64,000 nucleotides of DNA from Paenibacillus radicis (ex Gao et al. 2016) (GTDB taxonomy: Bacteria; Bacillota; Bacilli; Paenibacillales; Paenibacillaceae), in NCBI RefSeq assembly GCF_014641555.1, contig NZ_BMHY01000002.1, positions 62,001 to 126,000 on the forward strand, given 5' to 3'. Under the pieces are notes generated by a model. It had not been told where the DNA came from. It did no database searches and worked only from the letters and a program-made list of their open reading frames with translations. Shown here one piece after another: positions 35,039 through 44,613 of this stretch (the stretch's first letter is position 1; every line of letters begins with the position of its first letter). Made by a program: the position numbers and the translations under genes.

Positions 35039-36352
35039 TTATATTTCACATAAAAGATTCTCCACATATATTCCCGCGTCCAATACATGCCAGTCCGCTT
35101 CACGCCGCCCCGTTAACTGCATACCGATTGGTATGCCCTCTTGAGATAACCCAATTGGCAGTGTGAGTGCAGGCAGTCCCCATAAGTTGGCGAGTGGCGT
35201 GAACTCACCGTTTGCAGGCCTGCCCGGAATGAGAGCATCAATCGGGCCGGCCGTAACTGGGCAAGTTGGCGTTATTAGTACATCAATGTCTGCAAATAAG
35301 TGATCTATGATGTGCACGGCAGAATCACGCCAGGTCAGGCAATCCATATACTCCTTATCTGTAACAGCTTCCCCCGTACGCAAGTTGCTTCGCAACGGCT
35401 CGCTGTAGCCCTCCGTCCAATCCTGTAAAAGATTGCGATGCGTCGCATGCGCCTCATAATGGAGAATCGTCCATGTCTTTTCTTTAATGTCTTGAATGGG
35501 TACCTCCGTATCAAGCCACTGCACAGAAGCGCCTTGTAATTCAAGAGCATGAACGGCATTCTGTATCGCGTCGCGGACTTCCGGTTCGGTTGTTACTTCC
35601 AGATAGGCGAGAGAGACGCCGAACCTCGGCTGCACAACAGCATGCTGCTGCTTGGCATGACCGGAGCCCGAATCCAGCACTTGGAAAAGCAGAGCAGCAT
35701 CTTCGGCATTTAGTGTGATGACACCCGCATGATCCAGCGATGGCGCGAGCGGTGTAATGCCTTCCAGACTAATGCGGCCAGGTGTCGGTTTGAAGCCTGC
35801 CGTCCCGCAAAAGCTTGCCGGCACCCGGACGGACCCGGCAGTATCTGTTCCGATGGAGCCAAGCGCGAATCCGGCAGCAACGCCTGCGGCGGAGCCAGAG
35901 CTGGAGCCGCCCGGTAATCTGCCTATATCGTAAGGATTTTGCACCGCTCCGTATGCCGGATGATGCTTCCCGTAAGCAAATTCATGCAGATGCGATTTGC
36001 CGATGATGACGGCGCCTACCTCAAGCAGTTGTTCCACTAAGTAAGCATGTGTGTCGGGTATGAATGGAGACTTGCGTCCCGAGCCGTTGGACAGCGGCAC
36101 ACCTGCATATCGGATCAAATCCTTGACCGATATCGGAATGCCGTGCAGCGGTCCGCGATCGAATCCGCTCTCCAGTTCTTTTTCCGCCTGCAAGGCCTGA
36201 GTACGCGCTTCTTCCGCCATAACGGTAATAAATGTGCGGTAGCGAGGCTCGTCCTGCGATATTCGCCCCAGTAGTAAATCCAGCAAAGCAACGGGCGAGA
36301 GGCTGCCGTCCCGAAACGCTCGCCCCGCACTTGCTATCGTCCATTGAACCAT
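35039..36352 (-). CDS. amidase-signature family amidohydrolase
   Basis: A 437-residue cytoplasmic amidase of the GatA/AtzF superfamily. The Ser-cisSer-Lys triad is visible: Lys in PISVKDL near residue 77, the cis-Ser in PGGSSSGSAAG near 152, and the nucleophile Ser in GTDTAGSVRVPA near 176. Such enzymes hydrolyse C-N bonds of amides or participate in urea or amide catabolism. No GatB/GatC genes are nearby, so it is not the tRNA amidotransferase. It is transcribed alone, divergent from the esterase-like gene. The 335-bp gap (36353-36687) contains no clear operator. Confidence 0.9.
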   Translation of the reverse strand: MVQWTIASAGRAFRDGSLSPVALLDLLLGRISQDEPRYRTFITVMAEEARTQALQAEKELESGFDRGPLHGIPISVKDLIRYAGVPLSNGSGRKSPFIPDTHAYLVEQLLEVGAVIIGKSHLHEFAYGKHHPAYGAVQNPYDIGRLPGGSSSGSAAGVAAGFALGSIGTDTAGSVRVPASFCGTAGFKPTPGRISLEGITPLAPSLDHAGVITLNAEDAALLFQVLDSGSGHAKQQHAVVQPRFGVSLAYLEVTTEPEVRDAIQNAVHALELQGASVQWLDTEVPIQDIKEKTWTILHYEAHATHRNLLQDWTEGYSEPLRSNLRTGEAVTDKEYMDCLTWRDSAVHIIDHLFADIDVLITPTCPVTAGPIDALIPGRPANGEFTPLANLWGLPALTLPIGLSQEGIPIGMQLTGRREADWHVLDAGIYVENLLCEI

Positions 36353-36687
36353 TCCGAACCTCCTCCTTCTTCAATCCAGCATAACCGAATAAAGCGGCAA
36401 CAGGTTGAGCAAAAATTGCAGCAGGTTGCGATCATTGTCATCCCTTGTTTAAAAGTATAATGGTATTGCGATGTTGCTATATCCAACTTTACAACTCGGA
36501 TAACCCGTACTATGATAGCAGAAAAGCAATGCTATTCCTCGTTTTGGTCGTTTCTGGCACTTCCCCAACTATAGGGGAAATGCCCGCTCATATCGTTTAG
36601 GCCGTCAAAAATAAGCACAATTAAATACAATTTGCTGTTCCACTCACTCAACAGGTTTATGAATCCGTTCAGAAAGAGGCGATAGAC

Positions 36688-37773
36688 ATGAAAAGCGGTT
36701 CTCCGAATGCATTTATCGATACACTGTACAAAAACAAGCTGTCCCAGGCATCCCATTTGCCGGAACCTATTCTCGAAGAGGACAGGCAGCGCCGCCGGGA
36801 AAGGCTGGCTGACATTCTTCGCATTCCTTTTTCCCGCTGGAGCGTGCCGCCTGCCGCAGAAGAGTCTGGAGGGAACGTGCCTGCTGCTATACGGACGGAA
36901 CTGACCGATTGCGGCGATTATGTGCGGGAGAGAATCGAGCTGGAGACAAGGGACGGTTTGGTTATGCCGGTCTACGTCCTGCTACCCAAATCTGCCTCTG
37001 CGGACCAGCCGGTGCCGGCGGTGCTGGCCCTGCATGGACACGGCTACGGCAGCCGCGATCTTGTTGGCCTGACGCCAGACGGCAAGGATGTGTCTGAAGG
37101 AACGGGCATTCACAAGCATTTCGGATTGTCGCTGGTCAAGCGCGGGCTGGCGGTCATCGTACCGGAATTACTCGGTTTCGGAGAGCGAAGGCTGACCGAG
37201 GACAGTGAACTGGACGAATCCCCTGAGGATATGAAAAACTCCTCCTGCTATAAGCTGTCATCTTATTTGATCCATCTCGGAGAAACGTTGGCAGGCGTCC
37301 GTACGCTGGAAGCACTCATTGCTGCAGATTATGCGCTTGCCAGACCCGAGATACAAGGAGACGGTATTGGCGTCATGGGCTTATCAGGCGGCGCGTTCGT
37401 CGCCTATTTGGCCGGAGCACTGGATGAACGGCTGAAGGCCGTCGTGCTTAGCGGGTACACGAATACGTATGAAGACAGCTTCTTTTTTACCAAGCAGCAT
37501 TGCTTATGCGACTACATCCCGGGCATTGTTGAACTCGGTGATATGCCGGATCTGATCGGGCTGATCGCTCCTCGCTCCTTATATCTGGAGGTCGGAAGGA
37601 CGGATCATCTATTCCCGGTAGAAGGGGCGAGCAAGGCAGCGGATACGCTGAGCAAACATTATGAGCGTCTTGGCGCGGCAGACCGCTTCAAGCTCGACAT
37701 CTTCGAGGGCGGACATGAAATTAGCGGCCTCCGTTCCTTTGACTGGCTGCACAAGGAGCTGACCGGGCAATGA
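36688..37773 (+). CDS. alpha/beta-hydrolase (dienelactone hydrolase/acetylxylan esterase-like)
   Basis: A 361-residue cytoplasmic alpha/beta hydrolase. The oxyanion strand reads VLALHGHGYGS near residue 112, the nucleophile Ser is in GVMGLSGGAF near 232, the acid Asp in VGRTDHLFPV and the His in GGHEISG near 347. It resembles the abhydrolase_7 and acetylxylan-esterase-like proteins common in Paenibacillus sugar clusters. ATG 36688 has AGAGGCGA upstream. Its stop overlaps the AraC gene start by 4 bp (ATGA), so expression is coupled with that regulator. The ester substrate is unknown. Confidence 0.85.
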   Translation: MKSGSPNAFIDTLYKNKLSQASHLPEPILEEDRQRRRERLADILRIPFSRWSVPPAAEESGGNVPAAIRTELTDCGDYVRERIELETRDGLVMPVYVLLPKSASADQPVPAVLALHGHGYGSRDLVGLTPDGKDVSEGTGIHKHFGLSLVKRGLAVIVPELLGFGERRLTEDSELDESPEDMKNSSCYKLSSYLIHLGETLAGVRTLEALIAADYALARPEIQGDGIGVMGLSGGAFVAYLAGALDERLKAVVLSGYTNTYEDSFFFTKQHCLCDYIPGIVELGDMPDLIGLIAPRSLYLEVGRTDHLFPVEGASKAADTLSKHYERLGAADRFKLDIFEGGHEISGLRSFDWLHKELTGQ

Positions 37774-38645
37774 GCCGCCTCGTCAATCCGGTTCCGCAGC
37801 TGGTCGAGCATAATTATCTGTTTCTGAATCGACATGAAACCCGGGAGGGCTACATGGAGATCATCAATGCCCATCAGGGCATCGAGATGGTGCTAGTGCT
37901 GGAAGGACACGGTCAGCTCATTCTGGAGCAAAAGGTGCATGCGATCGGTCCTGGCACGCTCATTTTCATACAGCCCTATCAGCTTCATCATTTTAAAATG
38001 GAGCCGCCCTATGTGCGGACGCCGATCATCTTTGATCCCTATTTATTCGACCGTTATGCGGCGATGTTTCCGGCGCTGCATGCTTTTTTCCAGCGCATAT
38101 GGAAGGGCAAGATGGAGCGTCAAGTCTTCTCATTAAATGAGGAGGAGCTGCTTCGATTCGACTCGCTGTCCGGGCAATTCGAGCAGCGTCTGGCGGAAGT
38201 GGCGGAATACGAGCGTCAGGAGGAGCTGCTGCTGTTCCTGCTCGATTTCATGCGGTCGCTGCGCAAAATGTATGAACGAGCAGAGAGGCACCGGCAGTCC
38301 GAAGTAGTCGACAAACGCGAAGGCCGACATATCGAGCATATGATGAGCTGGATCGAGGAGCATTATCATGAGGAATTTTCGCTGGAAAAGCTGGCCGAGA
38401 GTCTGCATGTCTCGCCCTTCTACGCTTCACATTTGTTCAGCGAGGAGACCGGTTGTACACTCAGCCAATACATTATTGCCCGCAGGCTCCGCGAGTCCTG
38501 TCTGCTGCTGGCGGTGACAGACCGGCCCGTCGTACAGATCGGCAAGCTGACGGGGTTCAATAGCAGCGCGTATTTTTGCAAAACGTTCAAGAAGAAAATG
38601 GGACTGTCGCCGCAAGCATTCCGCAAACGGTCACGCCAGGTCTAA
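37770..38645 (+). CDS. AraC-family transcriptional regulator with cupin sensor domain
   Basis: A 291-residue regulator. The N-terminal ~150 residues form a cupin-like sugar-sensing domain (EMVLVLEGHGQLILEQK, then PYQLHHF). The C-terminal ~100 residues hold two helix-turn-helix motifs of the AraC type, with FSLEKLAESLHVSPFYASH and a final FNSSAYFCKTFKKKMGLSP. It starts within the last codon of the esterase gene. It probably activates the following sugar-oxidation genes in response to a pathway sugar, which is inference from position. Confidence 0.9.
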   Translation: MSRLVNPVPQLVEHNYLFLNRHETREGYMEIINAHQGIEMVLVLEGHGQLILEQKVHAIGPGTLIFIQPYQLHHFKMEPPYVRTPIIFDPYLFDRYAAMFPALHAFFQRIWKGKMERQVFSLNEEELLRFDSLSGQFEQRLAEVAEYERQEELLLFLLDFMRSLRKMYERAERHRQSEVVDKREGRHIEHMMSWIEEHYHEEFSLEKLAESLHVSPFYASHLFSEETGCTLSQYIIARRLRESCLLLAVTDRPVVQIGKLTGFNSSAYFCKTFKKKMGLSPQAFRKRSRQV

Positions 38646-38786
38646 ATTGAATATAGAGCGTTTCAGTTATGGAAAACGCCGGTGGTAAGCGGAGCAACGC
38701 AGCTCTGCACCGGTTATTTCCGCCTGCCCAATTTTCGCATCAACTGGCAGCTATTTTTGCAATAGAACCTACAGGGAGGAAAAGGG

Positions 38787-39617
38787 ATGAAATATGCATT
38801 TAACACAGCCTCCGCCCCGCATCTTTCGCTGGCAGAGTTGTTAGAGGCGGCACGCCAATATGGATATGACGGCTTGGAAATCCGTAGCGGGGCCGGTCAT
38901 GCTCACGGCATTGAGACGACAGCTGACGCAGAGCGTCGTGCGGAGCTCCGGTATGAAGCGGAGGAAGCGGGTGTAGCGCTGACAGCGCTTGGCATCTCCA
39001 GCCGATTCACAACTGCGGAAGATCAGGAAGACCAAATAACGGCGGCAGCTCAAGCTATTTTGCTGGCAAGGGATATGGGCATCCCTTACGTACGATTGTT
39101 TTGCGGCAGACTCGTTCCGGGAAGCGCATGGGATGAATCTTTGAGCAGAGTACTCGTCGCTCTAGAACGGCTGGCACCGATTGCGGCTGACGAAGGCGTC
39201 ATGCTGCTTCTGGAAACCCATGATGACTGGTCGGCCCCGCATGTACTTGCCGATTTGCTCAGGCGCGCTAATCACCCGAGTCTGGGCGTTCTGTGGGACG
39301 TGCTCCATACGCAGCATGAAGGCAGAGCTTTGCCGGGAGAGGTCGTGCGGATGCTTGGTCCATGGATTAAACATGTGCATGTGCATGACGGAGTGGCTGG
39401 CTCAAGGGCGAACGGGCATCCGGATTACCGGGCGATCGGCAGCGGGGACATCCGGCATGCCGAAGTCATTCGCAGCTTGCGGGCTATCGGCTTTACCGGT
39501 TATTTAAGCGGGGAATGGTTCCAATGGGAGCCCTATGACATTCATTTGCCTAGGGAACGGGAAGCTTTGAGGCTCGCAGAACCATTGTCCAAGGAGGGAG
39601 AAGCGGATGGCTTTTAA
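38787..39617 (+). CDS. sugar phosphate isomerase/epimerase-family TIM-barrel protein
   Basis: A 276-residue TIM-barrel protein of the AP-endonuclease-2/xylose-isomerase-like family. YGYDGLEIRSG near residue 30, LLLETHDDW near 138 (metal-site Glu and His), LWDVLHTQHEG near 168 and KHVHVHDG near 195 mark the metal-binding strands. AGGGAGG precedes ATG 38787. Its end overlaps the Gfo/Idh gene by 11 bp, so both are translated together. The combination of epimerase-like and Gfo/Idh proteins is typical of inositol, uronate or keto-glycoside catabolism. Confidence 0.87.
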   Translation: MKYAFNTASAPHLSLAELLEAARQYGYDGLEIRSGAGHAHGIETTADAERRAELRYEAEEAGVALTALGISSRFTTAEDQEDQITAAAQAILLARDMGIPYVRLFCGRLVPGSAWDESLSRVLVALERLAPIAADEGVMLLLETHDDWSAPHVLADLLRRANHPSLGVLWDVLHTQHEGRALPGEVVRMLGPWIKHVHVHDGVAGSRANGHPDYRAIGSGDIRHAEVIRSLRAIGFTGYLSGEWFQWEPYDIHLPREREALRLAEPLSKEGEADGF

Positions 39618-40638
39618 AATATGTGTCGTCGGCTGCGGCGGCATCGCTTGGCGCGGTCATGGACCAGCGTACCGTCGTTATGCTGCGGAGCATCCGGTTA
39701 CGGAGCTGGCAGCCTGCGTAGATATTGACCGGGAGAAGGCTTCCGCTTTCGCGGAGGAATTCGGATTCGCCCGGACCTACGATCAAGTGGAGGAGGCGCT
39801 GGAGAAGGAGCGTCCAGATGCGGTTTGTCTGCTCGTGCCTGCGCCGTATATTGCGGCGAGCGCCGCGGCGATTTTGGAGAAAGGGTATCCGCTGCTGATG
39901 GAGAAGCCGCCCGGTGTATCGAAGGAGGAAGCGCTGCAAATTTCCGCCGCTGCACGGCGTTCAGATGGAAGTGAGATTCCGAACCGGGTGGCGTTTAACC
40001 GCCGGTATATGCCGATTGTAGTACAGGCACGCAGTCTTGCTGAGCAATGGATGGACGAAGGCCGGCTTCATCATCTGGCGTACAATATTGGCCGGGTGGG
40101 CCGGACGGATGATGAGGACGCTTCGGTGACGCTCATTCACGGAATCGATACGCTGCGCGAGCTTGCAGGCTCAGACTATCGGGATATTCGTCTGCGCTAC
40201 AGAAAGCTTCCTCATTTGGGAGCGGGCGTAACGAATGTGGCGCTGGCAGGAGAGTTTTGGTCGGGCGCTACGTTCAGCCTGAACTACTATCCGGTTGCAG
40301 GGGCAGTCTATGAGCGGGCCGAGCTGCTGGGCGAGAACGTGACGCTGCGGCTGAAGCTGCCTTTCTGGACCTCATATGACTCGCCGGGCAGCGTCGAGCT
40401 TTGGTCGGGCAATGGGCGGATAGCGGATGATGAAGGTGCTGCGGTTGCCGGACTGGAAGAGCCGTACGTCGTGAACGGTTTTTATGAGGAGAATGCCAGC
40501 TTCTTCAATGCCCTTCGGGCTGGAAGGAAGCCGACAGGCGGGATTGTCACGGCCATTCAATCCGTTGAAGTGGCGGAAGCAGTCTATCAAAGGGCGACCC
40601 GATACACGGGAGCGCTTATAGAGAGGGTTGAGGCGTAA
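39607..40638 (+). CDS. Gfo/Idh/MocA-family oxidoreductase
   Basis: A 343-residue NAD(P)-dependent sugar or polyol oxidoreductase. The N-terminal Rossmann fold begins ICVVGCGGIAWRGH, and the family Glu-Lys-Pro signature is MEKPPGVSKEEA near residue 100. The C-terminal alpha/beta substrate domain follows. It is coupled to the preceding epimerase-like gene (11-bp overlap) and followed after one base by the FAD oxidoreductase. Relatives act on inositols, sugar acids and 3-keto-glycosides; the substrate here cannot be told. Confidence 0.9.
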   Translation: MAFKICVVGCGGIAWRGHGPAYRRYAAEHPVTELAACVDIDREKASAFAEEFGFARTYDQVEEALEKERPDAVCLLVPAPYIAASAAAILEKGYPLLMEKPPGVSKEEALQISAAARRSDGSEIPNRVAFNRRYMPIVVQARSLAEQWMDEGRLHHLAYNIGRVGRTDDEDASVTLIHGIDTLRELAGSDYRDIRLRYRKLPHLGAGVTNVALAGEFWSGATFSLNYYPVAGAVYERAELLGENVTLRLKLPFWTSYDSPGSVELWSGNGRIADDEGAAVAGLEEPYVVNGFYEENASFFNALRAGRKPTGGIVTAIQSVEVAEAVYQRATRYTGALIERVEA

Positions 40639-40639
40639 G

Positions 40640-42925
40640 ATGAACAGAAAAACGGCATCGTACGACGTCGTTGTGATCGGCGGCGGATTGGCCGGTCTTA
40701 GTGCAGCGATAGCGGCGGCCCGCGAAGGAGCGGCAACGGCTTTGCTGCAGGATCGCCCGGTACTGGGCGGCAACAGCTCATCGGAGGTTCGTGTAACGCC
40801 GCATGGCGCAGGGCGCTTCCATGCGTATGCCCGCGAGACGGGAATTGTGAGTGAGCTGACGATTGAGGATCGCGCGAGCAATCATGAGCAGTTTCACAAT
40901 AACGGCTGGACGAACAGCGTATGGGACATGACGTTATACAATTTGGCGGTCCAGACCGATAACCTGACCCTTTATTTGAATACCGTCATTCGGGAGGTGC
41001 ATTTGTCCGGAGAACGTGAGATTGCCGCTGTATCCGGCCATGTGCTGGGAACGGAGACGGAGCTGCGCATTGAAGGGCGTGTCTTTATCGACTGTACCGG
41101 CGATGGTACCGTTGCAGCGATGGCGGGCAATGAATGGCGAATGGGCTCGGAGGGCCGGGATGAGTATGGAGAGCCGCATGCACCGGAGTTGGAGAGCGGC
41201 GATACGATGGGCAGCTCGATTCATTTTCGGGCGCGGGATACGGGCAGGCCGGCTCCTTACCGAGCGCCGGAGTGGGCAGCGAAGTATGATGATCCGTCTT
41301 TCTTCTACAAGCATAATCGCAAGCCTCATGATATCCAGGCCGGCTACTGGTGGTTTGAACTAGGAACACCGTGGGATACCATTCATGACAACGAGACGAT
41401 TCGGCATGAGCTTACGCGGCATGTTCTGGGCGTATGGGATTGGATCAAAAACAAAGACCCGCTGACTCGCGACAAAGCGGCGAATTACGCGCTCGATTGG
41501 ATCGGTCAGGTGCCGGGCAAAAGAGAGAGCCGCCGCATTATGGGGCGTTATCTGATGACTGAGCATGATGTGCAGCAGGGGACGAAATTTCCCGATGAGG
41601 TCGCCTTCGGCGGCTGGTATCTGGATTTGCACATCCCGGGTGGGCTGCTGGCGCCGACGAGCGACTTGCCGGGCGCAAGCGAAATCATTAGTCCATACGG
41701 AATTCCGCTGCGTATTCTGATCGCCAAAGATATAGACAATCTGATGATGGCTGGCCGCAACGTCAGTGTGACGCATGCAGCTTTGGGCACGGTTCGCGTC
41801 ATGTCTACGACCGCGATTATTGGGCAAGCCGCTGGAACCGCTGCGGCTGTTGCGCTGCGGCGGGGAATCGCCATTACCGATGTGCCCGAACTGGCGATCG
41901 CCGAGGTGCAGCAAACGCTGCTTCGGCGCGGATGCTTCTTGCCGAACGTCGAGAATGCCGATCCGATTGAGCTTGCCCGCTTAGCCGAAGCTGTCGTCGC
42001 CAGCAGCGAGGACTTGTTAGCGGAGGTGGAGCCGGATCATGGTGCTGCGGATTCGCTGGATATCCGGCGGAGTCAATGGGTGGCAGTGCGCGGCCCGCTT
42101 GAACGAATCGGGATGTGGATTAAGAATGAAGCAGATCAGCCTCAGGAGCTTAGATTGGAGCTTCATCGGTCCGAGCATATTTGGGATTATGAGGTGAAAG
42201 GGAGCGGAATTGTTGCGGGGGAGGACTTCACGGCTGAGCCGGATACCGAGCATCAACCGTTGGCTGCTGCCCGGCTGGAGGTTCCAGCAGGCTATGCGGG
42301 CTGGCAGTATTGGCCGCTGAAAGCAGGAGGCGATGATCAGGGAGGTTTCCCTGATGAAGGATATATCCGTCTTGATCTGCTCGGAACGAAGGAACTGTTC
42401 TGGCATCACGCAGCAAGCGTACAGCAGGCGCTCCCTTCGGCAAGCGAGCTGGAGCCGGGTCGTCTGCGGAGCCATGCGGATGGACTTACGATGAGCTTTG
42501 CAGTATCACCGCCACAGCCGGTGTTTGCTGCGGCCAACGTGACGAACGGCGTAGCCCGGCCGCATCGGGCTGCCAATTTGTGGCGCTCGGCGAAGGGGCA
42601 GCCGCTGCCGCAATGGCTGGAGCTGCGCTGGAGCCAGCCGCAGCGTATTGGAACGGTAGAATTGACGTTTCCCGGCAGTCTGCTGCAGGACCATAACCGG
42701 TATCCTGCTTTTTTCCGCGAGCCCGATTGTCCGCGTAACTATAGCATCGAGGCGTGGGACGGGAAAGGCTGGCGGACAGTGCTGGAGATTTTGGACAATT
42801 ATCAGCGGCATGTCTCCCACCGTCTGCCGGAACAGATAGTGACGGAACGGATTCGGATCGTCGTACACGAGACGAATGGCGGTACAGAAGCTTCAATATA
42901 TGAGGTACGCTGCTACGAAATATAA
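40640..42925 (+). CDS. FAD-dependent oxidoreductase with C-terminal discoidin-like domain
   Basis: A protein of about 761 residues. The FAD-binding motif VVVIGGGLAGLSAA lies at the N-terminus, followed by RPVLGGNSSSEVRV, the signature of the FAD_oxidored (PF12831-type) group. The catalytic part extends to about residue 465. The last ~130 residues resemble an F5/8-type-C (discoidin) beta-sandwich, with LELRWSQPQRIGTVELTF and a final SIYEVRCYE. No signal peptide is visible. ATG 40640 lies one base after the Gfo/Idh stop, with GAGGCG upstream. It probably oxidises a sugar or cyclitol in the same pathway; this is inferred from context. Confidence 0.85.
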   Translation: MNRKTASYDVVVIGGGLAGLSAAIAAAREGAATALLQDRPVLGGNSSSEVRVTPHGAGRFHAYARETGIVSELTIEDRASNHEQFHNNGWTNSVWDMTLYNLAVQTDNLTLYLNTVIREVHLSGEREIAAVSGHVLGTETELRIEGRVFIDCTGDGTVAAMAGNEWRMGSEGRDEYGEPHAPELESGDTMGSSIHFRARDTGRPAPYRAPEWAAKYDDPSFFYKHNRKPHDIQAGYWWFELGTPWDTIHDNETIRHELTRHVLGVWDWIKNKDPLTRDKAANYALDWIGQVPGKRESRRIMGRYLMTEHDVQQGTKFPDEVAFGGWYLDLHIPGGLLAPTSDLPGASEIISPYGIPLRILIAKDIDNLMMAGRNVSVTHAALGTVRVMSTTAIIGQAAGTAAAVALRRGIAITDVPELAIAEVQQTLLRRGCFLPNVENADPIELARLAEAVVASSEDLLAEVEPDHGAADSLDIRRSQWVAVRGPLERIGMWIKNEADQPQELRLELHRSEHIWDYEVKGSGIVAGEDFTAEPDTEHQPLAAARLEVPAGYAGWQYWPLKAGGDDQGGFPDEGYIRLDLLGTKELFWHHAASVQQALPSASELEPGRLRSHADGLTMSFAVSPPQPVFAAANVTNGVARPHRAANLWRSAKGQPLPQWLELRWSQPQRIGTVELTFPGSLLQDHNRYPAFFREPDCPRNYSIEAWDGKGWRTVLEILDNYQRHVSHRLPEQIVTERIRIVVHETNGGTEASIYEVRCYEI

Positions 42926-43053
42926 CGGGATTGTCATCCCATAACAGTATATTGGCATCCTTTAAAAACCTACTTTACAGCTAGGTTAACTAAGTAATAT
43001 GATGTGGGCATGCGAGAGGCCACGCGTAATTAAACAGCCAAGGAGCGATTGAA

Positions 43054-43884
43054 ATGTTGAAAGTAAAAGGCATCTTTATCCTTACCGTATTAATTCTGGC
43101 GTTAGCCGTATCCGGCTGCTCTAGTGAAAAAGACAATAAATCCGAGGGTTCGCCATCCGCTAGCCCGGCTGCAGCCGAGAAGACCTCGCTGGACAAGCTG
43201 AAGGAAAAAGGCGAATTTATTATCGCAACTACGGGGACGTATCCGCCTTATGCTTTTCACGAGGAAAGCAGTGACCGTCCGTTGACGGGATTTGATATCG
43301 AGCTGTTAACTGAGGTTTGGAACCGGGTGGATGGCGTGAAGGTGACGTTCAAGGAAGCGGAATGGGATGGCATGCTGGCAGGTCTGGATGCGGGCCGCTT
43401 CGATTCCATTCATCAGATCGGGGTAACAGAGGAGCGTAAGGCGAAGTATGATTTTGCCGATCCGTACCTGATTTCGTACCCGACGCTGATCGTGCTGGAC
43501 GAGACGAAGGATATTAACAGCTTCGAGGATTTGAAAGGGAAGAAAGTGTACGGCAACAATACGAGCATTTACGGCAAGCTGGCCGAATCCTACGGCGCGG
43601 TGCTCGTTCCTGAAGGGGAGAGCCTGGAGCTGCTCAAAACGAAACGGGTTGACGCAATCATTTTCAACAATTTATATTTCCTTGAACTGAAGAAAAGCCG
43701 TCCGGACTTGAAGCTGCGGGCAGCCGACGAAGCAGACACACAGGAGATTGTGGCATTGCCGCTCGTGAAGGGCGGAGACGGAACGGTTGAAGCGGCCTTT
43801 AACGAAGCGCTGAAGGGCGTCAAGGAGGACGGCACGTACGAGAAGCTGTCGGTCAAATGGTTTGGAGAAAATGTATTGAAATAA
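43054..43884 (+). CDS. amino-acid ABC transporter substrate-binding lipoprotein (family 3)
   Basis: A 276-residue lipoprotein with signal peptide and lipobox AVSGCSS (Cys22). The mature part is a polar amino-acid-binding fold: GEFIIATTGTYPPYAF, TGFDIELL and GRFDSIHQIGVTEERK are typical of the cystine/glutamine group. It should bind a ligand outside the membrane and deliver it to the permease that follows 21 bp later. AAGGAG precedes ATG 43054. The closest operon layout known is YxeM-YxeN-YxeO with YxeK in Bacillus, which handles a modified cysteine. Confidence 0.9.
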   Translation: MLKVKGIFILTVLILALAVSGCSSEKDNKSEGSPSASPAAAEKTSLDKLKEKGEFIIATTGTYPPYAFHEESSDRPLTGFDIELLTEVWNRVDGVKVTFKEAEWDGMLAGLDAGRFDSIHQIGVTEERKAKYDFADPYLISYPTLIVLDETKDINSFEDLKGKKVYGNNTSIYGKLAESYGAVLVPEGESLELLKTKRVDAIIFNNLYFLELKKSRPDLKLRAADEADTQEIVALPLVKGGDGTVEAAFNEALKGVKEDGTYEKLSVKWFGENVLK

Positions 43885-43905
43885 GCAGGAAAGGGGGGAA
43901 ACGGC

Positions 43906-44583
43906 ATGAGTCAGGAGCGCGCAGAACGATTATGGGACGTTTTCCTCCACTCCCTGTGGCCGCTGCTGCAGGGAATGCTCAAATATACGATACCGCTGTC
44001 GATTCTTTCGTTTGGGCTGTCGCTCGTATTTGCACTGATTATCGCATTGGCCGGATTGTCGTCTAAGCCTTACTTGCGGGCGCCAGCCCGGTTCTACGTG
44101 TGGATCGTCCGCGGAACGCCGATTCTCGTGCAATTGTTCATTATCTTCTACGACTTGCCAAGCGTGGGCGTCGTGCTTCCGGCATTTCCGACAGTCGTTA
44201 TCGCACTTACCGTATCGGAGGCCGCCTATAGTTCGGAAATTATGCGTTCTACGATCAAGTCACTGTCACAAGGGCAATGGCGGGCAGGCTATTCCTTGGG
44301 GATGACCCCTTTCCAGGTGCTGCGTCGGGTCATCCTTCCGCAGGCCGCCCGGATTAGCATCCCGCCGCTAGGCAGCCAGTTCATCAGCTTGTTCAAAACC
44401 TCGTCGCTTGCAGCGCTTGTCACCTTGCCGGATTTATTCGGTGTGGCGAAGCAGATTGCAGCGACTACGTTCGAACCGATGCTGCTCTATATCGTAGCCG
44501 CCGCCTACTATTTGGCGATTTGCTCTGTACTGACGATCGGACAGCATCGGCTGGAGAAGAAATTCGGGAAGTACTCCCTATGA
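43906..44583 (+). CDS. amino-acid ABC transporter permease
   Basis: A 225-residue membrane permease of the HisM/TcyB type with about five helices. The ABC coupling motif (GYSLGMTPFQVLRRVILPQA near residue 128) and the opening YTIPLSILSFGLSL are characteristic of polar amino-acid transporters. AAAGGGGGG precedes ATG 43906. It is a single permease gene, so it presumably works as a homodimer with the ATPase encoded next. Confidence 0.92.
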   Translation: MSQERAERLWDVFLHSLWPLLQGMLKYTIPLSILSFGLSLVFALIIALAGLSSKPYLRAPARFYVWIVRGTPILVQLFIIFYDLPSVGVVLPAFPTVVIALTVSEAAYSSEIMRSTIKSLSQGQWRAGYSLGMTPFQVLRRVILPQAARISIPPLGSQFISLFKTSSLAALVTLPDLFGVAKQIAATTFEPMLLYIVAAAYYLAICSVLTIGQHRLEKKFGKYSL

Positions 44584-44613
44584 CAGAGGGGAAGGAAGGA
44601 GGAGGATACTGCT

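Noticed and set aside
34917..35144. 75-residue open frame after the SLH-protein gene
   Set aside because: It begins inside the terminator stem and runs into the convergent amidase gene.
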